The notes under the pieces: generated by a model | The model's database searches: none | What the model saw: only the letters and a program-made list of their open reading frames with translations | What the model was told of the DNA's origin: nothing | Program-made: the position numbers and the translations under genes | Shown here: piece after piece, positions 48,497 through 62,575 of the stretch | Position numbering within the stretch: the stretch's first letter is position 1 | Layout of the letters: each line of letters begins with the position of its first letter | Source of the DNA: Malus domestica | Lineage: Eukaryota; Streptophyta; Magnoliopsida; Rosales; Rosaceae | NCBI RefSeq assembly: GCF_042453785.1 | Contig: NC_091674.1 | Coordinates: forward strand, 9,044,001 to 9,108,000 | Direction: 5' to 3' | DNA length: 64,000 nt

Positions 48497-48656
48497 ATAA
48501 TCATACTTATAAAAACAAGTATGGAGATAGCTCAACCGATGGGATAGTAGGTCGTGTATGGAGCTCAATTGGCATATACCCACCATAAGCGTACTTGTTG
48601 TTGGCAGCCATATGCCACAAAAAATTATTGTGCGTGATGGTAACACGGCATGGAAC

Positions 48657-49488
48657 TAGGGATAGCAACGGTTCGGTTTGAAGACGGAAATCCTATATCC
48701 ATCCACATAACCACGAAAATTAACCATATTCATAACCGCAAATTAACCATTGGGGATTATCCATAACCATATCCACCGGTTAACGGATTTTCAATCGGTT
48801 ATCGGTTATATCCATTTTCGTCAAAAAATTAAAAAAAAATTATATTCATCCAATTGATGCACTATAAATTTTAGTAGATACTAATTCCATCATTAAATAA
48901 CAACATCCAATTACAAAGACATAACAATATATTTGAAGTTGTTTATGATAAGCCAATATGATAAATTGGTCCAATAAAAAAAAAAAGAGGACAAAAGCAA
49001 ATATGAAAGGAAGACAAAACAAATTGATTTAATGAATTAATTTCTTGACAATGAGACTTTTGAAGAGAGATGAATCTGATAAACTTGGAACATTTGATAA
49101 TTGATATATAAAATGATTCAATGAATTAATTTGGTTAAGTATAACAATAAGAGTATTGAATTGATGAGGTTGTTGGTATGCCCCATGCATGATGTTTGGT
49201 GCATAATAAAAATAGTATAGGGTTTGATGCATGCATAATGAATTAGTATAGGGAGGGTTTGATAAATAAATAAATAAATATATATATATACACACACAAT
49301 ATATTCGGGTTGGATTTGGGGATGGATATGAATTGGGGACCCCTATAACCATATCCAAAACCATAACCAAATAAAGTTCACGGTTTTTCCCCATATCCAT
49401 ACCATATCCGAATTTTCATAACCAAATCCAATCTATTCGGGCGGTTATCCACGATTATCGGGTTTAACGGTTAGAATTGCCATCCCTA
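48657..49488. mobile_element. hAT-like MITE
   Basis: 832 bp; ends TAGGGATAGCAAC and, inverted, TAGGGATGGCAAT. A perfect 8-bp duplication CATGGAAC (48649-48656, 49489-49496) indicates hAT. The arms are rich in CCATATCC and GGTTAT motifs. The centre has a TA/CA microsatellite near 49280-49300. Confidence 0.85.
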
Positions 49489-49904
49489 CATGGAACCGAT
49501 AATGACCAACGCTCAGATACCGATATGGTATTAATAGCTCACTCAAATTTTAACATGTTGGGTTTAGATTGATTACCACATCAGTCGATTGCACATCACA
49601 AACTTTGCTTAGTAGTATGTATATCCACCACCAGTAGCAGCAGCTGCAAGCTTTTTCTGCAGCAAGTCAGTATCAAAAGTAACATTTTCCCTCTGGCCGA
49701 TGTGGGATTCAACAGTAACATTTTCCAGGCATGCATGTGAAACGTTCATCTTGTATTTTGACCTTCACCGTGCATCAATTCAACGACAATATCACGCAGT
49801 GGAATTTGGCAAGAACAGAACTTATGTCAGTGTTCCTAACAAATACACATTGGCTGACTAAATTTTAGCTAAGCCTACTTACTACTTGACATCATTTCGT
49901 TTCA

Positions 49905-50729
49905 TCACAATTCACAGCTGAATTCCCCTGCGGTGGAAAATGAAATCATCAGTCTGCATCATTTGATTCGTATAAAAGGGGTAGTATCAAGGGGCAATAC
50001 AGGTGGTTGTATAGAGAAACTTACTTTCATCTCCTCACTCCTGGAAGAGATACACGAAACAGGTAGGAGTTGTCACATTCTCCAATGTCAATGAGCCCTA
50101 TTGTTGGTCTCACCTTTGCCATTGCCGCACTCCCAGTCAATGCAAATCCATCTCTGGTGGAAGCTACAGTATTGGACAACTCTTTTTTTAGTTGGAAGAG
50201 AAGGAAGAAAAATCATAGCACGATCAAGTTTCTCCACAGGACCAGAGTCATTTTTATTCATCTGCAGGGACCTATAACAATGCAGCATAGGAGTACCACT
50301 ATCTGGAACAGTACTGATAGGTGCCTCAACATGCATAGGTTTCAACTTTCAAAGGATCCTTCAATTCCATGAGATCCTCTAAATGGATTGGCAAGAACTG
50401 ATAGGTGCCTCAACATGCATAGGTTTCAACTTTCACAGGATCCTTCAATTCCATGAGATCCTCTAAATGGAGTGGCAAGAACTGATAGGTGCCTCAACAT
50501 GCATAGGTTTCAACTTTCACAGGATCCTTCAATTCCATGAGATCCTCTAAATGGATTGGCAAGAACTAGCGGGAGGTGACTTACCATTGGACTTCGGCTC
50601 CTGCTCTGACACATTATGTAAAACACTTCCATCATGAACAGTATGCAGCCTTGCAGCATCTCTGTCCAGAAGAAAATCCTCCAGCCCAGTAAGCCTCTTA
50701 AATTTGTTTGAGTGGCTTCTGAAAAGCAT
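49905..50729 (-). pseudogene. IDM3-like alpha-crystallin-domain gene, broken
   Basis: The minus strand shows pieces of an IDM3-type protein (alpha-crystallin/Hsp20-like, part of the IDM complex that promotes active DNA demethylation). These are NDSGPVEKLD, MIFLPSLPT, STRDGFALTGSAAM, IGLIDIGECDNSYLFRVSLPGVRR and, after a GTAAGT..CGCAG intron (50024-49928), EFSCE. At least four breaks are visible. A frame change falls in a 7-A run (50183-50189). A TGA at 50027-50029 lies where two bases appear lost, just before the donor. A stop at 49905 follows EFSCEL, so most of the alpha-crystallin domain is missing. An 83-bp segment is tandemly triplicated upstream. It lies tail-side of the G3P dehydrogenase on the same strand. 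Family call from remembered homologues. Confidence 0.7.
50314..50567. repeat. 83-bp segment in three tandem copies
   Basis: Copies begin CTGATAGGTGCCTCAACATG near 50314, 50398 and 50482 and are almost identical, so the expansion is recent. Eighty-three is not a multiple of three. The minus-strand frame through each copy encodes LEDLMELKDP and hits a stop. Confidence 0.9.
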
Positions 50730-51223
50730 CAGTGAAAAACCTGACGGTGAATTTCTACATCATATATACAGAATGAAGAAATCGACATGCAGATCCCAAA
50801 GCAGCATTTCATATCAGGCTAAGCCGGTGCAGTAAGAGCGGCAAGATATACAGAGTTGCACATACACAATTCATCAAACACTTATCATGTTTTCACATGC
50901 AAAACCATCACAACAATTTCCATTACTTTTCACCGAAACTGCAGCAAAAGCAACTTGTTTTTAACCAAGTAAACAAATTATCGAAATAAAACCCAGGAAT
51001 TATTAAACCCAATTGGTCTCCAGCCATTCCGGAATCATGGAAATTGAATTAAATTGCTAGATTAGATCACCTAAAAATTGTGAAACAGGACAAATGTTTG
51101 TATGAACAGAAGTGATAAGGTGTTTTATTACTAAGATTAACCAAATACAAGCGGTGCCAGATGGGTACATATTTCCTTTAGTGACCAATTTCTCGATCCA
51201 AAGATACAAATAGTTTTAAACCC

Positions 51224-54020
51224 CTATATCACCACTTTATCTTGCAGTCGGAAACTAGTCAAAGGCTGTCCGAGGAGGGAAGGCCTATAGAAGACATGGC
51301 TCTGTGCAATCTCAATGCGTTCCCTGGGATCGTTCAAGTTTTCATCCCTCAACGCTTGAAGAATAGCTTGCGATGATTGCTTCCTGGGGATAAAACAACA
51401 CACATGGCAAAGAATTGATATACATACCAAACATATTATACAAAGTAATGCCAAACATGATCCGGGTCGTACTAAGCATTATCTTTCGAATTATAAGTTT
51501 ACGGGAAATTACCGTGTTATCAGTATTTTATATAGCGTCTTCAAGATGGGGCAGAGCTCTACAGGAGCAACAGGCTTGTTTTCTTCTGGATGCAACACAT
51601 TTAAGCTCGACTGACTGAGAAGTTCATAAAATGCTTTGACTGCAGAGACACCCTAGAAGCAAAGGGGTCAGAGCATTATATATAGATCGGTAACAAGTTA
51701 GAAGAAATGGATTACAAGGGCACGTTTTAGCTGGACACCCCTAGAAGCAAAAAAATTCCTCAATGGAATGACAAGGGCACGTTTTAGCGGGACTAGATCT
51801 TTGCTAGTGCTGTTATGGAGGAGTAATCATATTCTTCACACATTCTTCTTACACTTTAATACAATGTCACACATCTTCAATCCTTATTTAGATGTGCCTC
51901 GTCTGATGATTTGATAACTAAAATGTTTACTTGATTGCACATACTTTTACCGGTCAATCATTTCTCTTTTAAATTAATTACTGAGGTATAATTGTGACTT
52001 GAAATGAATATATCTTGTAAGGGATTGAAAACGAAAATAACTAATACCTGAATCATTCCTTTGCCACTGATGTTTTCACCCATATCCCGGTTTAGTTCCC
52101 CTTTGGCTAACATTTGCCCATACCATGCATTGCGACCTTTCAACAGGGTTACATATGTGTCAGCCAACAAAGGCCCTGCAAGTTTCTCGGGCTCTTCCGT
52201 CAACAAATGAGTGATAAATATCATCTCTGAGGTACAATGTGCAAAGTATACGGATTTGCTAGTAGCACTCTCCTTTGTGAGGGCTGCTACCATCCCTGAG
52301 AAAATTAAAAGGAAAAATGGCCATTACATCATCCAATATTTATAGCTATAGAACTGAATTGGTTTTCCATTCTTCCGAGAAGCTTCCCTAAGCAATGCCG
52401 GGCAACTACAGTTCATATACAACAAATTTCATGTTTGTCCGGGCAGGAATTTTCTGACAGTTCTTGAACAGTCAGTTGTGAATTATTCCATTTGAAACAG
52501 TAATGTCAGCTCGTAAATAAGGGAACAGGATAGCCTGTGATTTTAATGAAAACATATCCCTCTTAGCATGGTTCGGAGCTTCATACATCTGATACCTTGA
52601 GGACAGAATTGAAGAGTAGTGTTTTCGTAAAAACAGGACTCTAAATCATATAAAAGCATCAAAATACTTCTCTTCAAATCTGTCCTCATTAACACGGTAT
52701 CAGGTGTACGTAGCTCAGAAATTTAATGAAGTGGAACAAAAATTACAAGAACTCAAATGAAGGTGAACAACAATAACCAAGCAGAAAACTTGATTTCTCA
52801 TTCACTGTATTCCATTTTCATGTTTATGAAAAAGGACATCGGAAGTCAAGATGATTGGTATCCGAAGTTGTTCCTTGTAATTAAATTCTTGAACACCTAA
52901 AAGTTCATTTCTTTTTACTGGAGTCCACCTTTATCGTATGAGATATGTCTGTCAGAATGAACTTCAGATTTACCTGCTCCAATGGCATAGACATTCTTTA
53001 AGCCACCCATGACTTCATGTGTAACAAGATCGCTATTGTCCCAGACAATAAAATGGGGTTGCCTTAAGAACTTTGCGAGAGGTTTTCTCCACTTTTCAGC
53101 TCCGCATATTCGAGCATTAGCATATTCTTTGTTGTAGATTTCTGAGGCAATGTTTGGGCCACCCAGATAAAGTATGTTCTCTATAGGTACACCGGCTGCG
53201 AGTCATACAGAAAAGAATGAACAGAAATTGAGAAGTGGCAATAACAATATACGACAGTTACTTTAGCTTTACTCACTTCAGTAGCATATTTCTAATTGAA
53301 CTTTAAAGTTAAAACCCAACATACTGAAGGTTCACAGTCAAATTAAAAGAAGAGAAACATACTCGCTTGATGAATCATTTGCGTGGGAGTTATGATACGC
53401 GGGAGAGGCTCAAGTGCGGCCTCGATACCTTTTGCCAAAGAGATGATAATAGGATCTGTGATTCTTTCCTTCCAATAATTACTAATCTCTTCAAACACCT
53501 CTTTTGTTTCCGTTGATGGCAAGCCATTCACCACAATATCAGCATCCCAAACTGCCTCCTGCAAACTAGTCACAACCTTCAAAGGGCACAGCGGCGTCTC
53601 AACCATGTTCAAACAAAACCCATCTTTCAAAATCTCATCGGCATAAAGTGTTCGATCCCCTAGCCTTGCCTCCACATATTTCAAATACGCACATCGCCTG
53701 ATCAACCTCCTCAACACATCTTCCCTCGAATTGATCACTTCAAAAATATGTTCAGCGGTGGCTCTATCAACAGCTCTTCCCGGTCTTCTCCATATCCTTA
53801 TTTGAACCTTGTCTCGAAATTGACCATAGCTATCTTGCAACACAGCAGCAAAAACACTGCCCCAAGCACCCGCCCCGACACCAACAATTCTCAAAGGGTC
53901 ACCATTAGCCTTCCCAAGGCGGCTCCGGAGCTCGTCAAGCTTCTCCTCCAATGCATTAAAGTTCTGAACAGACCCGTTCGAGTACAAATTACGATTCATA
54001 GCTTCAATGCTCCCCACCAT
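51224..54020 (-). CDS. GPDHC1: Cytosolic NAD-dependent glycerol-3-phosphate dehydrogenase
   Basis: Interconverts dihydroxyacetone phosphate and glycerol-3-phosphate with NAD(H). It is of the Arabidopsis At2g41540 type, linked to the cytosolic side of the G3P shuttle and NADH balance. Exons on the minus strand: 54020-53363, 53195-52974, 52295-52048, 51652-51513, 51383-51224; junction phases all agree and give 475 aa. The Rossmann motif GVGAGAWG is at residues 47-54. IISLAKGIE and LGGPNIASE follow. [14 protein letters not shown] with the following [10 protein letters not shown] contains the substrate-site lysine region. [17 protein letters not shown] and [17 protein letters not shown] lie near the end. 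The tail after GQPL ([11 protein letters not shown]) is about 10 residues longer than I recall for the family. The base run TTTAG right before the ATG could be a 5'-UTR intron acceptor. No defects. Confidence 0.95.
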
Positions 54021-54966
54021 CTAAATCCAGGCAAAATAAGACCATCAACAATAACACACAAAACTGAAAAAACTCCCCAACTACTTGCTTATGCAGGTTT
54101 TTCTATAATTCCAACTGATCTTGAAAGTTTCTAACCAAGTCAGAATTTAAGAACAACCCACCTTTTATATTTATATGATCGCTCTCCCAATACACAATAT
54201 TGAAATGTATGATATTTTTAATCAGATTTTACGACCCACCAATCAAGATTTGTTGCTAAACAAATCCGGCAGAAACTGATACAAACAAGAAAAAGGACAA
54301 GACTTCATCCTATGCATGCAATGCAAGTCTCTTCCTTTTTATTTAAGAATTCCAAAGAGTATGCCAAAAAAAAAAATAAAACCCAAATATTCAAATTATA
54401 TTGTTATCTCCGCCTGAAGTTGTTCATCTACCAAACCATATACTTCAAAAACACTTTGTCAAAGCTCAGAAATTAAAGAACAAGAAGAAGAAAAAATCAA
54501 CAAAAAATACCAACCTTGTCGGAAATTACAAAGCTTTTTTGGTCAAAGTTGTGTTGGGTTGTTCACTCAAATTCCTGTCAGCTCAGAGACCCGCCCGCAC
54601 TGGCTGTGGATATAATGCTGAAAAATTGAAGCCGGACGGAAAGACGCCAAAAAGTGCGATGGAGATGACAAAAATGTAACTAACATGAAGAAGCTCAGGC
54701 TGAGGAGGAACAAAAAAAGCCATAAAAGGCATTAATGGGTGCAGTTGAGGTTGAGTTGGGTGCCAAAGTCATTAATAGGTTTTAGATTCTGCCAACTTCA
54801 CCCACGGTCATTAATATTGGATTATTTTGGTCGGTGTTCGATCACGGGTGCTAAAACCCCATTGTAACATATAATATTTGTATCAAAAGCTGAACTAAAC
54901 TCAAGTGTGAAAATCTAAAGTCTAGATTATTTAACCAATACACAAAAAATCCACATCCTGAACTTC
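54021..54966. other. Upstream region of the G3P dehydrogenase
   Basis: Expected leader and promoter. No competing gene. The open frame at 54401-54679 on the other strand has no recognisable domain. Confidence 0.4.
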
Positions 54967-55160
54967 CTTCTTTTTTTTTTCTTTTTAACAAACGATATAA
55001 TCTACACTAAGAAGTGGAGAGTGGAAAGTGGGCTAAACCTCACAATGCGCTAGTAATAATGTGATTCAAATTCACTTTTAACTAATAATAATGTGGTTTA
55101 AATTCACCTTTAACGAGAATCAAACATATAACCTCACTTACAACTGAAGAGAAATATTTG
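54967..55160 (-). repeat. SINE copy (partial, internally repeated)
   Basis: T-rich left end, AACGATATAATCTACACTAAG and CACAATGCGCTAGTAATAATG as in the SINEs at 31493 and 47728. The AATAATGTG..TTCAAATTCAC part is repeated twice. Confidence 0.55.
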
Positions 55161-55334
55161 GAAATTTATCGTCAAAGACCTCTGATAGAGAGAAAATTTA
55201 GAGAAAAGCAATAGTACTCATGACTCATCTAAGTAGAGAAAAGCTTTTTTTTTTCTTGGAAAGAAAATAGAGTTATACATTCAAAATAGAGAAAACAAAA
55301 CACTACATCCGCTAGTTGTAGCCGTGAATTTGCA

Positions 55335-55445
55335 TGATTGTGGTCATGGGTAAGGTGCTATTCTCAATTAACCTTCTTCGAGCTCGAAAATAATGAATAA
55401 TCGTGATTTACTACTAGTTGTCTTTCTTTTCATGAGGGGAAAAAA
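55335..55445 (+). repeat. 5'-truncated SINE, second family
   Basis: Matches the 3' half of the SINE at 31718 (TGTGGTCATGGGTAAGGTG, then ATAATCGTGATTTACTACTAG and an A-rich end). A 114-codon frame at 55393-55737 begins in it; the rest of that frame matches nothing I recognise. Confidence 0.5.
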
Positions 55446-56172
55446 CATTACACTTGCTCTCTTCCTACACTCATCCAAAGCCAAGAATGTGTCAAAACTT
55501 CGAGGGCTTCTTCATTTTGAGCCTAAGAGGAGGAGCTATACAAGGTGGTTTCAAGCTTTGAAAGGAGTTGGTGTTACATTGGATTTAAAGCACGCTCCAA
55601 GGATAAGTAACATTCAGATTTCTTCTACTTTGATCCTTGAAACAAATAAGTACAATGACCCTAGGATTAAAGATCTTAAAGGGGGTTTATTTGGAAAAAG
55701 AGTTGAAGTTCCATCATACAATTATTTGGCAATATAAGTAGTTCAATTACTTAGAGGATCTCCAATAGAGACCCTAAATGAAGTTCATACAACCGTATAA
55801 TCCCTAAATATAGAGACAGAAGGATTCCAATGAACCGAAATTGAAGTCCTCAAAGTATCTCTATATATAGAGACTTGTTGGATACTCCATAGAAATTCTC
55901 AAATATAGAAACTATATATAGGAACTCAAAGAGTGGATTCCATATTAATTTTGACTTTTGAGTGTCAATGGTGCCGCTTTTTTTTTTTTTTTTTTGAACC
56001 CACCCACATGGGATAGCTTCTCGTTTGATTTATTTTTATTTTTATAACTCTTGAAAAGTCATTAGTAGAGATAGTTTTATTACTTTTTATCAAAGGTCAT
56101 AATATGCCAACGAAATGAATAATAATTTTTAAATTTTTTAGTCACTATATTTATGGATTATAATTAAGGACT

Positions 56173-56441
56173 TGTTGTAGACATAATTTACTGAATAATT
56201 ATGGAGGCCTTAGAGAGAGGGGTGCGGCAATAGGTAGAGAGAATGAGAGAGATGTGTAATTGTGGGTGTGTTCTATTTCACCCCATTGTGCCTTTATTTA
56301 TATTAGTAGGGAAGGTTAATTCCTTACCCTTTAGGATTACAACATTTAATAGGTAATCTACTCCTAATAGGAATATAAGAGATATTCCAATATATACTAG
56401 GATTTACACAATCACATTCATAATCTAATAGGACTGCAACA
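56173..56441 (-). repeat. Copia 3' LTR (element orientation)
   Basis: Direct copy of 62576-62845, next to the polypurine tract. Confidence 0.9.
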
Positions 56442-59400
56442 CTCCCCCTTGAGTGTGTAAATACTCAAGTAAATGGCGCATCATGTTTTCAGTGATGAAG
56501 TAAGTACAGTTGATGAAGTTGTCGGCACAATGAGTGAATGTGAGTCTCAAATCAATGGAAGAATGCATAAAAAGTAAAACTCACAAAACCTTGCTATGGT
56601 AAAACCCAAGGTGGGAGAAAAACCCATAGTCTAAGGAGAAAAGTGAGAAGTTGCATTAAGTTAAAACTATACATCTTTTGGACGCAAGTAGAAGAGCTCG
56701 CAAGGGTATGATCAGCTCAGAATGGGTGCCTCGTTAAAACCTAGTTAGGTAGCAAAAACCCAGTGGGAAAAATGCTCCTAATCGTAGGGGAAAAAAGTAC
56801 ATTAAGATCAAGTGAGTATACTTCTGGATACTTCTCCTGAGTTTGACATAACTTCCAAATGAAAACTACAAGCATTGCATCTGACTAGTTAAGCATACCA
56901 ATTCCTCGGACAAGCTTCTAGAAGGTTAATTTTGGCAGTGACGTCGTGTAGAGGTCGGCAAGGTTATCTGAGATCGGCTTGCATGACTTTAATCTCCTGA
57001 TGCTTTGTTGATGTAGATGTAGACGCAATATGTCTTAGTGTTGACTTTGTTGGTGTATCATGGCTTAGTTGGGTTGATACATGCGGCATAACCTTCATAG
57101 ATCGTCGTTGGGACTCAACGATGGATGAAAACACAACAAGTACTTCGAATATGCTCAACAAGAACTCTTAACCATGTCTTACTTGTGGCGTAGTGAAGTG
57201 AGGTAAGTCTTGGAACGATTCAAAGATTTGACAACTAAGGTTATATCATGGACCTCCAAGATATTGCAATATCCCTAGCGGTAAAGACATAACTATTTTG
57301 GGATTTTGCCTTGTGCGGGTTTGATAAGTAACCTGCTTCAGTATAACAAACAAGGCAATCATCATTTTGAGGATCAAGGGGGTTGGATCCACTCGAGATG
57401 CGTTGGGATTTACCCTCGTAGTACCTTCCGGGTATGTCTTTAATACTAATTCAGTGGTTGCGTGTAGGTGTGGTGCTGCATCTTTACCAAGATCAACAGC
57501 GAAGGAGATGTCTTGTCTAAATACAATGAGCTAAGTACAACGAAGCGCAAAGTTGAACTTCAGATATGGAACTTCGAATTCCATAACCTCTTCAAGGGTC
57601 TCATTTGCATATAATGTACGGATGATCAAAGGTATACTTAAATGTGACACATTCAGAACAATGCTCGAACTTCAGGTCAAAGCATAAATGAGTTTTTCTA
57701 AGATCCTTCATCTCAAATTCCATCTTCAGGTGCGAGGCAGTTTTCTCAAGCTCTTCCGGAGTCTTAGTGAGATTCGTGTCAATGACATAAACTGTAACTC
57801 TAGAAATTTGGAATAAGACTTCATAGTTTAACATGCAAGGGCATAATTCATTCCTAACTGATCAAATAATCACTTAAACGGGTATACCACATCCGTTGGA
57901 TTGTAAGTGAACGCCTCAAGCAAGTTAAGATGGTGTTCCGTGGTTTTGGAACTATTTGAACCAGTCCATGTAATTCTTCAAGAACTTACATGTAAATCTC
58001 CGTATCTATATCCCCATGGAGAAACACTAACAACATTTCATAATGTTGCTATTAATCACATGACGTTTTGAGAGAAACCTTGCACCGTATGACGTGCATC
58101 ATATCGCATTATTTCATTCATCTCAATACACTTCCTTTCCCATTTGTAACACAACAGGGTTACCTTGGGCAGTGTAGGAACAACAGGTCCAATACACACT
58201 TTGGTAAAGAATTTGACTGGATTGTAACTTTAGTTGTCCAATCAGTTCTACGTTGTAACTTAATCAACGGAACACGGTTCGATATCGTCACTTTTCATTT
58301 ATGTCAGTAGCTACCATATAAGTGAAAACATCATCGATGGTAATCTCAATTCAATTCCATTTTCTCATCCAAACTAATATACTGGACCAAGAACTTTTAA
58401 GTCTAGGGAGAAATCTGGATTAATCTCATGAGATGGAAATGATTTGAGATAATGATCAAGTTTAGATTCATTGTTGTGTCGTATCTTCCTCTTCTAGGGA
58501 AGTGAATCCTATGAACCGAATGATCTGTTGTGCTCCAGGCCAAGACAAATTGATTGGCTATCCGCCAGTGTACTGGACCGTCCAACAGGGGCGGCACACC
58601 CTCTAGGGATGTTGACTCAATGCCCATTAAGTACATCTATCCTTGCAGGCATGTTTGCAGCTGGTATATGATCTTGTCACTTTAGTTAGATCAAAGGAAT
58701 ACGTCTGGAACAACATTCTAAAATCTAGAATTTTTCGTACTTGCTTATCATATTTGTGCGGTATGGGGATTAAGATGAGACATAATGGGTAACGTCCATG
58801 CAAATTCATGTCGTTCTACAGGAACGTTGAAGTTCTTATCTCCCCTTAACGGCGGGAAGACTATCTCATTTAAGTGACAACCCGCAAATGAGCGGTAAAG
58901 AGATCGCATGTAAGGGCTATAAGAGAGCTAATGTGAAAGAGAATCATGATCGACAAAAGATACACATCCTTCTTTGAGGACCTATGGTGGTACGTTGCGG
59001 CGGCGCAAACCCATGGTAGTACGTTGCGGCAGTGCAACTTGGCACATTGAATGCACACCCAAATGCGTAAATACGAAAATCGTTAGGTTCGTACCTAGTA
59101 ACCAACTGTAATGTTATATAGGTTGGGTGGCAATGGGCTTCAAGGTGAACCAACATAACTGCGTACAAGGATTGCATAGCCCTAGGCAGAAACCGAAAAC
59201 TTGGTACATTTACCAAAATTCGGGCGATCATTTAAATTGCGCTTTATGATCACTAGGTGAGGCTCTTTTGGGGTGAACATGGGAATTCAATGTTCAATTA
59301 TAAACCTAAAATACATGCAATACTTTATCGAAAACCGTCGATATAAACTCTCTGACATTATCTAGTCTCCCAGACCTTAAGGGATAAGTAGGGTGGTGAA

Positions 59401-62211
59401 CCCTTAATCGACCATAAGGTTTAGCAGTAATGTTTGTGGATAAACATGTGACCAGTTTGTCAATTCATCAACCAAAACCATAAGTATTTATATGGTCCAC
59501 ATTTTGGTTGGATTAGTCCACATATATTCCCTTGAATCCACTGTGAAAAAGTGGTGATTTCGTATCTTTGCGAGGGATAATATAGAAAATCGATTTCCCT
59601 AATGAGCAGGCTTGGCAAAGTGTGCTTGTAGGCACAAGATCCTTACTTTGGGTAAGGATATGCATCATAGCATCATTGTTCGACCTAAGTGTCCCAAAGA
59701 GTCGTACTAAAACAAGTGAACTACTCAATCACCCAGCTTTAGGCCGGCCACATGTGGTGTGTTCCCAGTTGGGAGATAACCCATTGGCCCTAAATCAAAG
59801 TTCCAAGCTCATTTTTGGAGGTGGTGCAAAGATATTTCACTCTATTTTCTTCAGTGATTTCATTTATGATCATTGTCATCTCGAATATCCTTAAAAACTT
59901 AACGTCAGGGAGAATTTAAGGTCCCTTAAATGGTGATGCAGTACCATTCATACAACAAGGAGCGTGCCAAATGCTCTTAATCAGGTTGGATAGACCAGAA
60001 GTCGTTGTTAGAGATGTGATTTAGGTGTAAAGTTAGTGTGCGTAGTACGCATTCATCCAGACAACTAACCTTCCCACATTCCTACTTAATCACGTGTTTA
60101 ATTGAATCGGTCACATATATTAAGAAACATGATTCAATTAACTCATATTCGAGGACAATATCAATAAGATTATCCATAAGTAAAACATACACTAAACTTG
60201 AATCCAAGAACATAGAAAAATGTTCAGAAAGTAAATGGTTTACGAAGGGGATTCGGCCAACAAGGCTATCAATGTCAAAATTCTGCTCTATTGACTACTA
60301 GAATGGTACTCCTCAACGACATTGGTAGGGACACGAATAGGTGCATAACCAACAATCTATTCCATCGAGACGGAAGTAGATTCTGTAGGGTTGAGGTTAG
60401 GGAATATTATCCTTTATTCTTGAAGTTTTAGGTTTTAGGTACCAAGGATCACGCTTCGGGCATGATGCTACACCTTGGCAGGTCCTGATTCTACCATATG
60501 TTTGTGGTAGTAATCAGATCCGAGAATTTGGTAAACTTCTGCTTTCTAAACTGCTGCTTCAGGGGTGAGTTAGAAACAAGGAAGGATTAGAAAAGTATTC
60601 TCCAATCAAAATTCGATCGGATTTATAACCTTCAGAATTGTACTCATTCATGGACATAATCATAGTGGGCTTCACGCAATGTCTTTCATGATTAGATAGT
60701 CCGTAGGAGCGAGCCAAAAAGCCATGAAATCCTCGATCTGGAGGTATTTCTATTTGTAATGCTTTAAGCATAAGTCTTCGAATGAAGATCATGGAGGAAG
60801 CTTATTCAACTCTTCTATGCAATTGTTGGCTTCAATGTTTCTCAACTTCTTGATAGTCAAGTGGAGATTTACGTCTTGTACCCCACATAAAGTGGTTTCT
60901 ATTAGAAACGTCCAAATAGGAAAATCAAACTTTTGACGATTCGACAATCCACTGAATTGGAGGGAACAATATTATGATTGGTGCTATGTGAATGAATCAT
61001 CCATAAGCATCAAAGTTAGAACATTTGAGTTCTAAGACATGGTTTTCATGAAAAAACGTCGGGTTTTCATGGGTGTATTGTTTTATGAAAACTTCAGGTT
61101 TCAAAGGCACTAAATTTGAAACTACAGGTTCAATTTAGTTTATGAACGTTTAGTTCATAAAAGAGAGGTTCCTGCAAGAACATAGAATGCAATACACAAC
61201 TAAGTGTAGTGGATTTGAGTTTCTTTAGGAACTCAAGTGTGAGCTCTTCGGGACTACGAAAGTGAGTCAACGGTTCAAAGAAAAGAAATAAAATATTGAA
61301 TCGTTAACGTCCAAAAGTGGGCTTCAGACCAATAATTTTGGATTAATTATCAGATTAATGGACTGCATGTCACTTTTAATTAATTCAATAGATCGGGACC
61401 ATTCAGGGTCGATCGTAGAAGCAAAATAATAAAATTTGTCTAGGCCCATTTATTATTTAATGTTGGCTACAGGCCACACAAATAAATTATAAGGTCTAAA
61501 TTGGGCTCGAGTTAAATAAATAATAACCCTAGCAAACTGGGTTGTGAGCCATGACAAAAAGGAAGCCTAACCTAGGCTTGGGTTGTAATATAAGGCAGCC
61601 CAACGAACTGCTAGAGTTTTTCACTCTGCGGACTAGTGGTCCATACTACCAAAGTCCTAGGAAGAAGAAAGGCAACCCAGTCAGCGTGTGCAAGCTGCAG
61701 GTTTGCAATAGGAAAGTGGGCCATGTGAGGCTTCTGCAGGCAGCCCGACAAATTGCAAAAGTAAGCTTGCAGGCTTACTGCAATCACGGGTCGAGGAAAA
61801 TGAGAGTAGCCCAGCAGCATTAGGCTATTGGCCGTGCAACCCAGGACTGGCTGGTATGCGGGCCAAAACAAAAGGAAAAAAATCAGAAGTAGCAGGCTTG
61901 TGATATGCGGGCCGAAGGCTGCAAGTTTGTCAGATAAGAAAAGCCCAGCGTGTGGGCTTTAGTTCCGTGCACAGAAAAACCCAAAAAAAAAAAGTGAGTT
62001 GCTGTCTTGGCTTGGCTTCAGACCAGCTAGGCGCAGCTCAATAATTTTCCTTTTTTTTCTTTTTTTTTTCTTCAAAATCTAGGGTTTGAAAAACCCCAAA
62101 ATCTAGGGTTTGAAAAACCCTAATTGCTTCTATTTTATTTCGATTCTTTGACTCACAAATTCCACACAGCGATTTAATTACGTAATGCATGAAACAAATA
62201 TATGAACATAT

Positions 62212-62214
<3 letters not shown>

Positions 62215-62242
<28 letters not shown>
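62215..62242. repeat. (TA)n microsatellite
   Basis: Simple TA repeat in the leader region of the Copia element. Confidence 0.9.
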
Positions 62243-62575
62243 CGGAAGGAAAATATAAACATAGGGGGGTTCATGCATCATGGGGAATGTTTTCATGCTT
62301 CATGGTCGTTTCAAATATCCTTCTTTATTTTAAGCGTACCTGATTGGCAGAAAACAATAAGAGCCTTTGAATTTGTAGAAGATCCTTCTCATGAAGCCGA
62401 AATTGCATCTCCAATGCGTTGTATCACGTTCAACACAGAAAAATTAAATTGAATGAATAACATGTAGATCAATTCAAAACAATAAATTAATCATAAAAGA
62501 ATGATTAAAACGTAATACTCCCCTGATTGAAGAATAAACTCTCTTTAGCACAGCGTTTAGAGCATGTTGATAACG

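Noticed and set aside
55393-55737. 114-codon plus-strand frame
   Set aside because: It begins in a SINE tail and the rest matches no family I know. It might be a gene fragment; a BLASTP search would decide.
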